A stretch of 64,000 nt of DNA from contig NZ_JACHNF010000001.1 of the NCBI RefSeq assembly GCF_014205295.1, positions 4,526,001-4,590,000 of the forward strand, in the 5' to 3' direction. This DNA comes from Kribbella solani. GTDB taxonomy: Bacteria; Actinomycetota; Actinomycetes; Propionibacteriales; Kribbellaceae. A model generated the notes under the pieces. It saw nothing but the letters and a program-made list of their open reading frames with translations, ran no database searches and was not told the DNA's origin. Of the stretch, positions 44,786 to 52,572 are shown piece after piece; positions within the stretch are counted from its first letter, which is position 1, and each line of letters begins with the position of its first letter. The position numbers and the translations under genes were made by a program.

Positions 44786-45612
44786 CCCTTCACGCCGCCT
44801 CCCGCGATCTGGGTCAGGTACCGCTGCAGGAACGCGAAGATGATCACCACCGGGATCGTCATCACCACGCCTCCGGCAAGCAACTGGCCCCAGTCCGTCG
44901 TGTACTGGCCGATCAGCGAGTTCAGGCCGACCGACAACGTCCGGTTCTCGTCACTGTCGATGAACGTGTTCGCGTACAGGAACTCGTCCCACACGTTCAC
45001 CACGCAGAACGCACCGGCCGCCGCCGCGCCCGGCAGCGCGGGCGGCAAAGCCACTCGCCACAGCGCGGTGAACATGTTGCAGCCGTCGATCAGCGCCGCT
45101 TCCTCGACCTCGATCGGGACGGTCAGGAAGTAGTTGCGCATCATCCAGATACAGAACGGCAGCGCCAGCGTCACGTACACGATGGTCAGGCCGGTCCGGC
45201 TGTTCAGCATGTCCAGCTCACGGAGGATCTTGTACAGCGGGACCGCCATCAGTACGGCCGGGAACATCTGCATGTTCACCACCGACAGCAGCAACAGCCG
45301 ATTGCCCGCGAACTTGAACCTGGCCAGCGCGTACCCGGCCAGGATCGCGATCAGCAAGGACAGCGTCGTCGTCACGACCGCGACCACCAGGCTGTTCACC
45401 AGGTACACCGGGAAGTTGCTGGTCCGGAACAGGTTCGTGTAGTTCTCGGTGTAGAGCGTCCCGGGCAGGAAGTTCTTCTCCACCCCGTTCAGCTCCGACG
45501 GCTGTTTCAGGCTGGACAGGACCGCGTACAGGAACGGCCCGACGAAGACGACCAGGGCCACCAGCATCCCGCCGTACAGGCCCAGCTTTCCGAGTCTGCG
45601 TTTGGTGGTCAC
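44782..45612 (-). CDS. ABC transporter permease (MalG-type)
   Basis: This 276-residue CUT1-type pore subunit has the EAA loop EAALIDGCNMFTALWRV and ends LTQIAGGGVKG. The GTG start at 45612 overlaps the upstream permease stop (GTGA); the frame extends upstream, but that part is only the other permease read out of frame. It overlaps the deaminase gene downstream. No ATPase gene is nearby. Confidence 0.93.
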   Translation of the reverse strand: MTTKRRLGKLGLYGGMLVALVVFVGPFLYAVLSSLKQPSELNGVEKNFLPGTLYTENYTNLFRTSNFPVYLVNSLVVAVVTTTLSLLIAILAGYALARFKFAGNRLLLLSVVNMQMFPAVLMAVPLYKILRELDMLNSRTGLTIVYVTLALPFCIWMMRNYFLTVPIEVEEAALIDGCNMFTALWRVALPPALPGAAAAGAFCVVNVWDEFLYANTFIDSDENRTLSVGLNSLIGQYTTDWGQLLAGGVVMTIPVVIIFAFLQRYLTQIAGGGVKG

Positions 45613-46562
45613 AGTTTGCGCCCCTTCCGTCCCTCGACGCTGAAGAAGTAGGCCGTGCTGACGACGAACAACCCGGCGAAGAGCACCACGGCGACCGCCG
45701 CCGCGCTGCCGAAGTCGAATTCGGTGAACGCCTTGCGATAGGCGAACGTGGTAAGCGTTTCGGTCGCGCCGATCGGGCCGCCCTGGGTGAACAGCCAGAT
45801 CCCGTTGAAGTTGTTCACCGAGTAGCCGATCGTGAGCAGGCTCGCCAGCGTCAGCGAGGTCCGGATACCCGGGACGACGACATGCAGCAGCCGTCCCCAC
45901 AGACCGGCCCCGTCGATCATCGCGGCCTCGTGCAGTTCCTCCGGGATCGCCTGCAACCCGGCCAGCAGGATCACCGCGACGAACGGCGTCCACTTCCACA
46001 CGCTGAGCAGGATCACGACCGGCATCGCCGTCGCCTGGTTCGCCAGCCAGAGCACCGGCTCCTGAGTCAGCCCGGTACTCATCAGGAGCTGGTTCAGCGG
46101 ACCGGACGTCGGGTCCAGCAGGTACCGCCAGATCACCGCGACGACGACCGACGGCACCACCCACGGGATGATCACCACGCTGCGGAACAGCGCGCGGCCG
46201 GCCAGCTTCTGGTGCATCAGCAACGCGAGGCCGAAGCCGATCGTCAGCTGCAGCACCAGGTTCGCGAGCGCCCACAGGCCGGTGTGGCCGAGGGCGGTCC
46301 AGAACGCGCCGTTGCCGAAGATGGCGCGATAGTTGGCCAGCCCGGTGAACCGGTCGGCGGACGGGTCCGTCGGCACACTGTGCTTGAGACTCGTCCACAC
46401 CGCGTCGAGCACCGGGTAACCAAGGACTCCTGCCAGCGCCACCAGCGCCGGCAGGAGGTAGAGAAACGGTGACAGAGCGGTCAGACGCTGTCGCAAAGGT
46501 CGCACCGATGCGGCAGCCGGTGACGGCCCTGCCGGAGTGTGCTTGACCTCGGTCAGAGTCAT
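45609..46562 (-). CDS. ABC transporter permease (MalF-type)
   Basis: This 317-residue permease has six helices and the EAA loop EAAMIDGAGLWGRLLHV. It is seven bases from the binding-protein gene and overlaps its partner permease. Although CUT1 importers usually carry sugars, the operon also encodes an amidohydrolase, so the cargo may be a glycosylated or amino-sugar-like nitrogen compound. Confidence 0.93.
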   Translation of the reverse strand: MTLTEVKHTPAGPSPAAASVRPLRQRLTALSPFLYLLPALVALAGVLGYPVLDAVWTSLKHSVPTDPSADRFTGLANYRAIFGNGAFWTALGHTGLWALANLVLQLTIGFGLALLMHQKLAGRALFRSVVIIPWVVPSVVVAVIWRYLLDPTSGPLNQLLMSTGLTQEPVLWLANQATAMPVVILLSVWKWTPFVAVILLAGLQAIPEELHEAAMIDGAGLWGRLLHVVVPGIRTSLTLASLLTIGYSVNNFNGIWLFTQGGPIGATETLTTFAYRKAFTEFDFGSAAAVAVVLFAGLFVVSTAYFFSVEGRKGRKL

Positions 46563-46569
46563 CGGTCCT

Positions 46570-47877
46570 CTATTTCTTGGTCAGCTTCGCGGTCGAGTCG
46601 GTCGCGGCCGCCTTCAGCGCGTCGGCGGGGGCCTTCTTCTTCTGGATCACCGAGTCCCACGCGTCGGCCATCACACCCCACTCGATCGCGCCCCAGTTCG
46701 GTACCGGCGGGCGGGACACGGCGGTCGCCGCCTGCTGGACGAACACGGCCCGCGCCGGGTCCTTGCCGGCGAACTCCGAGCCGGTGATGTCGGTCCGGGC
46801 CGGAATCCGCTTGTAGCCCTCCTCCAGCACCTTCTCCTGCTCGGCCGAGGTCAGCCAGGAGGTGAACTTCCAGGCCAGGTCGGCGTTCTTCGCCGCCTTG
46901 GTGACCGCGACCGCGTTGCCACCGAGGACGGTAGCGCTCTGCACCTTCTTGGGCATCGGCGCGACCCCGTACTCGAGCTTCGGGTTGCCCTTGGTGAGCG
47001 GCGCGATACCGAAGTCACCCATCGGCATCATCGCGACCGTCTCGGTCATGAACGGCTGCAGGAACTGGTCCCACGAGTCGGTCACGCCGAGGAAGGTCGG
47101 CGGGACGACGTTGTCCTTCAGGTACAGGTCGGCGTAGAACTGCCACGCCTCCAGGCCCTCCGGGCTGTCGAACGTCGCCTTGGTGAAGTCCGGGCTGGTG
47201 ACCTGGCCACCGTTCTGCCACAACCACGGCCAGTACAGGTACGAGCCGTAGCCCTTCGCGCCGAGCATGTAGCCGTACTTCCCGCCGCCGGTGAGCTCCT
47301 TGGCGGCGGACCGCAGCTCGTCCCAGGTGGTCGGCGGCGCGCTGATGCCGGCCTTCTCGAACATCTTCTTGTTGTAGAACAGCGCGACGTTCGAGGTGTC
47401 GTACGGGACCGCGTAGATCTTGCCCTCGGAGGTCGCGGCGGCGATGTTGCCGGGGAAGAACTGGCTCTTGATCGGGGTGACCCGGTCGGTCAGGTCGGCC
47501 AGCAGCTTGGCCGCGGCCAGCTGCGCGACCTGGGAGACGTCGACGATGACCAGGTCCGGGCCGCCGCCACCGCTGAGCGTGGTGGTGATCTTGTTGATCA
47601 GGTCGTTGGCCGCGAAGCCCTGCACCGTGACCTTGACGTCGTTCTTGGTACCGAATTCGCCGGCCGCCTTGCTCAGGGCCGAATCGCCACCGGGGACGAA
47701 CGTCGTCGACGCCCAGATGGTCAGAGTGCCGTTCTTGCCCGAGCCACCGGAACCGCCGGAACCGCAGCCGGCCATGGCCGTGGCCAGGCCGATACTGCCG
47801 GCACCGATCAGGAACCCTCGGCGGCTGGCCTTCGCCTGCAGGAGTCCGGGGAGCCTGCCTTCGACGCGTGGACGCAT
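46570..47877 (-). CDS. ABC transporter substrate-binding lipoprotein
   Basis: This 435-residue binding protein has a twin-arginine signal (KASRRGFLIGAGSIGLATA) and lipobox MAGC with Cys38. The mature part opens GTLTIWASTTFVPGG and follows the family 1 solute-binding layout. GAAGG precedes the ATG. A palindrome (47898-47915) lies 20 bases upstream. It begins a four-gene run with two permeases and the cytosine-deaminase-like gene, and follows the molybdenum-hydroxylase run after 94 bases. Confidence 0.92.
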   Translation of the reverse strand: MRPRVEGRLPGLLQAKASRRGFLIGAGSIGLATAMAGCGSGGSGGSGKNGTLTIWASTTFVPGGDSALSKAAGEFGTKNDVKVTVQGFAANDLINKITTTLSGGGGPDLVIVDVSQVAQLAAAKLLADLTDRVTPIKSQFFPGNIAAATSEGKIYAVPYDTSNVALFYNKKMFEKAGISAPPTTWDELRSAAKELTGGGKYGYMLGAKGYGSYLYWPWLWQNGGQVTSPDFTKATFDSPEGLEAWQFYADLYLKDNVVPPTFLGVTDSWDQFLQPFMTETVAMMPMGDFGIAPLTKGNPKLEYGVAPMPKKVQSATVLGGNAVAVTKAAKNADLAWKFTSWLTSAEQEKVLEEGYKRIPARTDITGSEFAGKDPARAVFVQQAATAVSRPPVPNWGAIEWGVMADAWDSVIQKKKAPADALKAAATDSTAKLTKK

Positions 47878-47897
47878 CTTTCAGCCTTCCTCATTCA

Positions 47898-47915
47898 TGT
47901 CGCGAGCTTGCGACA
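47898..47915 (-). promoter_or_regulatory. Palindrome before the importer genes
   Basis: TGTCGC-N6-GCGACA forms an 18-base inverted repeat in the 94-base gap before the binding protein. It may be an operator or a short hairpin separating the two halves of the catabolic gene run. Confidence 0.45.
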
Positions 47916-47971
47916 GGTCGGTCTTTCACTGCTGTGGGTGCTGGCCGTAACGGGGCGCCGGCCGGGAAACG

Positions 47972-49168
47972 TCAGTTCTGCTGCCAGTTCCAGTCGGCCG
48001 GCACCTCCTTGCCGGTACGCTCCGCGATGCCGCGAGTCGCCTTCCAGGCACGCTCGGTCAACTCGGCCAGATCGGCCTTGACCAAGGCGCCGTCGCGTAC
48101 GACGAGCTCGCCGTCCACCAGCACATCGCGTACCTGCGGACCGGAACCGCGATGTACCAGCGCCTGCACCGGGTCGACGAGCGGCGCGAGCCGTACGTCG
48201 TCCGCGGCCACCGTGATCAGACCAGGATCGTTGTCGCCGATTGCCGCGGACCCGTCGGTGGTCCCCATCCGCCAGGCGGATTCGGTGGTCAGCGCGCCCG
48301 GACGACCGGCGGCCGATCCCTGCGCGTACACGGCCTGTCGCATCTCGGTGAACAGATCGGTCATCCCGTCGATCCCCAGGCAAACCCGGACACCGGCGTC
48401 ACGCATCGCCAGTACCGGCGCGAAGCCCTTCGCGAGTTTCAGGTGGTTCGACGGGCAGTACACGACCGACACCGAGTTCTCCGCGAGCAGCTCGATCTCT
48501 CGGTCGTTCACCTGCACGCAGTGGACGAGGACCGTGCCGGGGCGCAGGAAGCCGATGCCGTGCAGCAGCTCGATCGGCCGCAGACCGTGTTCGGCCTGGC
48601 AGCGTTCGACCTCGTCCAGTGTCTCGGCGATGTGCGTGTAGAGCCGGAGCCCGGTCCGCTCGGCCGCCGCGACCGAGGCCCGGTAGTCGGCCACGGAGGT
48701 CTGCCGCAAGGACACCGGCGCCAAGTACAGCCGTTCGGCGGGTACGACGTCGTCCGCGGCGGCGGCTGCTCGGTCAAGATCGATCGCCGAGCTCACGCCG
48801 TACGCGATCTGCCCGCGCAAACCCGCCTCCGCATGCCCTTCGGCCACTGCCCGCAGCATGGCTTCGTCATGCAGCGGATAGACGTGATCGACAGCGGAGA
48901 CGATCCCGGACAGCACCTGCCGCGCGGACGCGAGCGCCGTGAGCGCGCGGTAGTCCTCGGCCGTCGCGGCCGTTCCGGCGAGCCGGCCGGCCTCGATCAG
49001 GTCGGCCAGCGCGCTGGTGTCGGAGCGCCGGGTGAACGGCAGCAGCGAGCGCAGGTGGTCGTGCCCGTTCACCAGGCCGGGCAGCACCACCTTTCCCGCC
49101 ACCGAAAGGTCCGCCGGGAGGTTCAGGTCGTTGGCCTCGGCAACGGTCCCGTCCCGGACCGTGGTCAC
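47972..49168 (-). CDS. Amidohydrolase (TrzA/AtzA/guanine-deaminase-like)
   Basis: This 398-residue metal-dependent amidohydrolase resembles deaminases of purines, pterins or s-triazines. Zinc ligands are His36/His38 in LVNGHDHLRSLLP, a His in LRLYTHIAETLDE, a His in VLVHCVQVND and an Asp in CLGIDGMTDLF. The start is GTG at 49168, overlapping the upstream stop as GTGA; another GTG lies one codon before. It is the last gene of the molybdenum-hydroxylase run. Substrate identity is not readable, but its place among hydroxylase and dehydrogenase genes suggests an N-heterocycle or amidine. Confidence 0.88.
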   Translation of the reverse strand: MTTVRDGTVAEANDLNLPADLSVAGKVVLPGLVNGHDHLRSLLPFTRRSDTSALADLIEAGRLAGTAATAEDYRALTALASARQVLSGIVSAVDHVYPLHDEAMLRAVAEGHAEAGLRGQIAYGVSSAIDLDRAAAAADDVVPAERLYLAPVSLRQTSVADYRASVAAAERTGLRLYTHIAETLDEVERCQAEHGLRPIELLHGIGFLRPGTVLVHCVQVNDREIELLAENSVSVVYCPSNHLKLAKGFAPVLAMRDAGVRVCLGIDGMTDLFTEMRQAVYAQGSAAGRPGALTTESAWRMGTTDGSAAIGDNDPGLITVAADDVRLAPLVDPVQALVHRGSGPQVRDVLVDGELVVRDGALVKADLAELTERAWKATRGIAERTGKEVPADWNWQQN

Positions 49169-50277
49169 CACCAGCCGTCCCTTGCGGCCGCGAGCAGGCC
49201 CTCCTTGCCGGCGCCGGCCAGACCGAGATCGGCCAGCGTCCGGCCGACCTTCCAGAAGTCGGTCTCGGTCGCGATCCCGGCAAGCTGGATCAGGCTGTCG
49301 ATCGTCGGCGTCCGCACGCCCAGCTCGTCGCCGAGCGACGACAACGGCACCAGCGCGTACGGAACGTCCTCGGTGATGTACCGGCTGTTCAGCGCGGTCG
49401 GCCCGGTCGCGATCGTGCTGCTCGCGAAGGCCGACGACTGCAACGTGTCGTGCAGCGTCTCGCCACGCTCGGCCGCGAAACCCTGCTCGACCAGGTAGTC
49501 GGCGTACCCGGCGCGGTCCTTCAGGCCGAGCGCGGCCCGGATCGCGAGCAGTTCCGCGTCCACGTACTCGATCACCCGCGACACCGCCGGGGTCGAGCCT
49601 TCGCCCCACAGCAGGTACGGGGCCGTCCGGCCTTCGACCGCGCCGAGGTTGCAGATGATCGGCGCGACGTGGTCGATCGCGTTGAAGTTCAGCAGCATCG
49701 TCTCCCAGACGTTCTCGGCCGGGCTGAGCCACGGCCAGATCGTGGTGACGACCTCCACCAGCCCGTTGCCGGCCGGCAGCCCGGCGACCCGGGTACCACC
49801 GGCTTTGCGGGAGGCGGTGATCAGACCCGGCGCGCGCACCCGGGCGCCGTACGGGAGGCTGTTCGACTCGGCGATCTGGAGATCGAGCTTCCGGTCCGCC
49901 CGCCGGAGCGCGGCCGCCAGCGCCAGCGCGCCGCCGCCCTCGCCCATCCAGATCACCGACTGCCCGTCGACCAGTACCTCGGCCAGCAGCTCCGCGAAGG
50001 TCTCGTGCCCGAACGCGGGCACCGAAACCAGGATCAGCTCGTTGTCACGGGCCGCCTGCGCCGGGCTGGTCGACGTACCGGCGATCGGGGCCTCGTCGAC
50101 GCCGTGCCACGGGCACTTCAGCTTGATCACGCCGCTGTCGGCGAGCGCCTCGATCCCGCTCGCGAACTGCGGGAAGTCGGCAACGGTCACCTCGATCCCG
50201 GCGAGCGACATCTCCATCGCACAGGACAGGGCACCGGCCCCGGAGCCCAGTACGGCGGCGGTTTTCGGCATGTTCAT
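49165..50277 (-). CDS. Octopine/opine dehydrogenase family NAD(P)-dependent enzyme
   Basis: This 370-residue dehydrogenase has an N-terminal Rossmann fold (AVLGSGAGALSCAMEMSLAG, 8-27) and an all-helical opine-dehydrogenase domain with NFNAIDHVAPIICNLGAVE, where the family normally has a His-containing H-x-x-N segment. These enzymes interconvert opines, secondary amines made from an amino acid and a 2-oxo acid. It overlaps both neighbours by four bases. In a catabolic run with a luciferase-like oxidoreductase and an amidohydrolase it more likely degrades an opine-like compound than makes one. Confidence 0.85.
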   Translation of the reverse strand: MNMPKTAAVLGSGAGALSCAMEMSLAGIEVTVADFPQFASGIEALADSGVIKLKCPWHGVDEAPIAGTSTSPAQAARDNELILVSVPAFGHETFAELLAEVLVDGQSVIWMGEGGGALALAAALRRADRKLDLQIAESNSLPYGARVRAPGLITASRKAGGTRVAGLPAGNGLVEVVTTIWPWLSPAENVWETMLLNFNAIDHVAPIICNLGAVEGRTAPYLLWGEGSTPAVSRVIEYVDAELLAIRAALGLKDRAGYADYLVEQGFAAERGETLHDTLQSSAFASSTIATGPTALNSRYITEDVPYALVPLSSLGDELGVRTPTIDSLIQLAGIATETDFWKVGRTLADLGLAGAGKEGLLAAARDGWW

Positions 50278-51236
50278 CGGATCACTGCTTTCGCCAGTTC
50301 GGTCAGGCTGTTCGTGGTTTCGTCCAGGCCGCCGGCCGCGGTCGAGAGGATCACCTCGTCGACACCGAAGCTCGCCAGCTCGGACAGCCGTTCCGCGACG
50401 TGTGCCGTCGGCCCGGCGATGGTGAAGGCGTCGACCATTTCGTCGGTGACCAGCGCGGTCGCCGCGTCCCGGTCGCCGGAGCGGACCGCGGCGCGCAGCC
50501 GCTCGACGTCCGGCCGGTTCAGGCCGTAGATCTCGATCAGTTCGTCGGCGTACGAGCCACCGGCCATGTTCAGGCAGCGTGGGCGCAGCGCGTCCAGCGC
50601 CCGGCCGCGGTCCTCGTCGACCTGCACGTCGAGCATCACGACCACCCGCGGGCGGTTCTCGGCCGCGGACACCTGGTCGATCACGTACTGGATGTGGCCC
50701 GCGCTCAGGCCGTGCGTGATCACACCGTCGGAGATCTCACCGGCAAGGCGGAGCATCTTCGGTCCACGGGCAGCGAGGTAGACCGGTGCCGGCGGCGCGT
50801 TGAACTTCAGCGCGGCGTTCTGGGTACGGAACGTGTCGCCGGGCTCGGTCGTCGGGCCTGCCATCAAACCGCGGATGATCCGGACGGTTTCCTTGGTCAA
50901 ACCCAGTGGCCGCTTGACCGGCGTACCCAGCTCGGTGGCGAACTCGTAGCCGCCCGGACCGACACCGAGGACGAGCCGGCCGCCGCTGATCTCACCGATC
51001 GACCCGGCCAGGCTGGCGAGCAGGGCGGGGTGGCGCAGGAGCGGGCTGGTCACGGCGGTGCCCAGGGTGACGCGGGTGGTCGCGGTGGCCATCAGCGACA
51101 GCGCGGCACTGGCGTCGCGATGGAAGTAGTGGTCGGCGACCCAGACACCGTCGAATCCCAGGTCCTCGGCACGCCGGGACAGCTCGGCCGCGTCGGTGAC
51201 CGGCTGATCGAGCCGGATCGTGGCGGATGTCTTCAC
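50274..51236 (-). CDS. LLM-class flavin/F420-dependent oxidoreductase
   Basis: This 320-residue TIM-barrel enzyme is of the luciferase-like group. Characteristic segments are GFDGVWVADHYFHRD, TTRVTLGTAV, LVLGVGPGGYEFATELG and the later IAGPTAHVAERL. Related enzymes use FMNH2 or F420H2; the sequence does not decide which. The GTG start overlaps the CoxM-type gene stop (GTGA) and its end overlaps the opine dehydrogenase start. It should act on an intermediate of the same pathway. Confidence 0.9.
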   Translation of the reverse strand: MKTSATIRLDQPVTDAAELSRRAEDLGFDGVWVADHYFHRDASAALSLMATATTRVTLGTAVTSPLLRHPALLASLAGSIGEISGGRLVLGVGPGGYEFATELGTPVKRPLGLTKETVRIIRGLMAGPTTEPGDTFRTQNAALKFNAPPAPVYLAARGPKMLRLAGEISDGVITHGLSAGHIQYVIDQVSAAENRPRVVVMLDVQVDEDRGRALDALRPRCLNMAGGSYADELIEIYGLNRPDVERLRAAVRSGDRDAATALVTDEMVDAFTIAGPTAHVAERLSELASFGVDEVILSTAAGGLDETTNSLTELAKAVIR

Positions 51237-52138
51237 AAAACCTCCAGTAGATGAGCACCCAGCGCCTCAACCAGCACGCCGGCCAGCGCCGCACGCCGAT
51301 AAGCCGCGGTGGCGCGCAAGTCGTCAATAGGCGAAATATCAGCCTGCAACGCCGCCGTCACAGCAGCTGCCGTAACAGCCGCCGCGGCAGCCGGGGCGGA
51401 CACCCCGGTCGCCCCGGTCGGCCGCCGGGCGCCGGTAGTCGGCTGCTTGGCGCCAGTTGTTGGTTGCTTGGTGTTGAGCAGTGCTTCGGTTTGCTTGCAG
51501 CGGATGACAGTTGGTGCGACGGCGCCGGCGGCCAGCCGGACATCCTGCAACCCGTCCGGCGTCTCCCGCCAGGACCACGCCAGGCTGGCGACCGAGATTG
51601 CCAGCGCGCGCCGCCCGGCGAGCTTCCGGAAACCCTCGACCCGGTCACTCAGGTCCGGCACCTCGACCGCGTGCACCCACTCACCCGCCTGCAGACACGT
51701 ACGCCGCGGCCCCTGCGCGAAGTCGTCAACCGGCACCCGCCGAGTACCGGCCGCCGACCGCAACACCAGCACCGCCTCGGCAGCGACCAACGGCGGCACG
51801 CAATCAGCAGCAGGCGAGGCATTCGCCAGGTTCCCGCCCAGCGTCGCCCGGTTCCGGATCTGCTGCGACGCGAAACAACCGATCGCCATCCGCAACCCCG
51901 GCAACGATTCCCCCAGCTGCCGATCGAGCTCCGCGATCGGCGCCAGCGCGGACAGGATCAGCAAACCGTCCCGCCGCTCGACCACGGCCGGCGCGTCAGC
52001 CAGGTTCGTGACATCCACCAACGTCCCGAAGTCCCGCCCGTCCCGCCGCTGCACCAGCACATCGGTGCCTCCGGCAAGCAAACTCCCGGCACCCGGCAGC
52101 GCGGCCAGCTCAACCGTGGATCCCGGCGAAATCATCAT
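51233..52138 (-). CDS. FAD-binding subunit of molybdenum hydroxylase (CoxM-type)
   Basis: This 301-residue medium subunit carries electrons from the iron-sulfur subunit to NAD or another acceptor. The FAD-binding segments are GAGSLLAGGTDVLVQ and QQIRNRATLGGNLANASPAADCVP. FRKLAGRRALAISVASLAW begins the C-terminal domain. Unusually, a repetitive stretch (TKQPTTGAKQPTTGARRP then Ala/Val-Thr-rich) is inserted before the final conserved IDDLRATAAYRR. The start ATG overlaps the CoxS stop by four bases. Confidence 0.91.
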   Translation of the reverse strand: MMISPGSTVELAALPGAGSLLAGGTDVLVQRRDGRDFGTLVDVTNLADAPAVVERRDGLLILSALAPIAELDRQLGESLPGLRMAIGCFASQQIRNRATLGGNLANASPAADCVPPLVAAEAVLVLRSAAGTRRVPVDDFAQGPRRTCLQAGEWVHAVEVPDLSDRVEGFRKLAGRRALAISVASLAWSWRETPDGLQDVRLAAGAVAPTVIRCKQTEALLNTKQPTTGAKQPTTGARRPTGATGVSAPAAAAAVTAAAVTAALQADISPIDDLRATAAYRRAALAGVLVEALGAHLLEVL

Positions 52139-52572
52139 CGGCGTACGCTCCGGAGCGCCCGCGTGATCGCGCCGTACCCCGTACACCGGCAGATGTTTCC
52201 CTCCAGCGCGGCGTGCATCCGATCCTCGTCCGGATCGGCGTCCTCGGCCAGCAGCGCGGCCGCCGAAACGACGATCCCGGCCGTACAGAACCCGCACTGC
52301 ACCGCTTGATTTTTGATCAACGCGTCCTGCAACGCCGGCCCGAGCGGATGCTCGGCGATCCCCTCGACCGTGACGACCTCAGCCTCCGCAAGCTGCCCGG
52401 TCAGCACCAGGCACGAGCACACCGGCCGACCGTCGATCAGCACGGTGCAGCTGCCGCACTCGCCCATCCCGCAGCCTTCCTTGCTGCCGGTCAGACCGAG
52501 GTCGTCGCGCAGGTAGTCCAGCAGCCGGGTGTCCGGCTCCGGCGAAGTCACCACGTGTCCGTTGATCTTCAT
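52135..52572 (-). CDS. [2Fe-2S] subunit of molybdenum hydroxylase (CoxS-type)
   Basis: This 145-residue small subunit holds two iron-sulfur clusters. The plant-type cluster uses Cys34, Cys39, Cys42 and a Cys at 52 or 54 (GCGMGECGSCTV). The second cluster uses Cys93, Cys96, Cys128 and Cys130 (CGFC and ICRC). All eight ligands are present. It overlaps both the large and medium subunit genes by four bases, so the three subunits are translated together. Confidence 0.95.
   Translation of the reverse strand: MKINGHVVTSPEPDTRLLDYLRDDLGLTGSKEGCGMGECGSCTVLIDGRPVCSCLVLTGQLAEAEVVTVEGIAEHPLGPALQDALIKNQAVQCGFCTAGIVVSAAALLAEDADPDEDRMHAALEGNICRCTGYGAITRALRSVRR

Noticed and set aside
45613..46398. An upstream extension of the MalG-type permease to 538 residues
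   Set aside because: The extra part is the MalF-type permease gene read in another frame; the GTG at 45612 with a GTGA overlap is the natural start.
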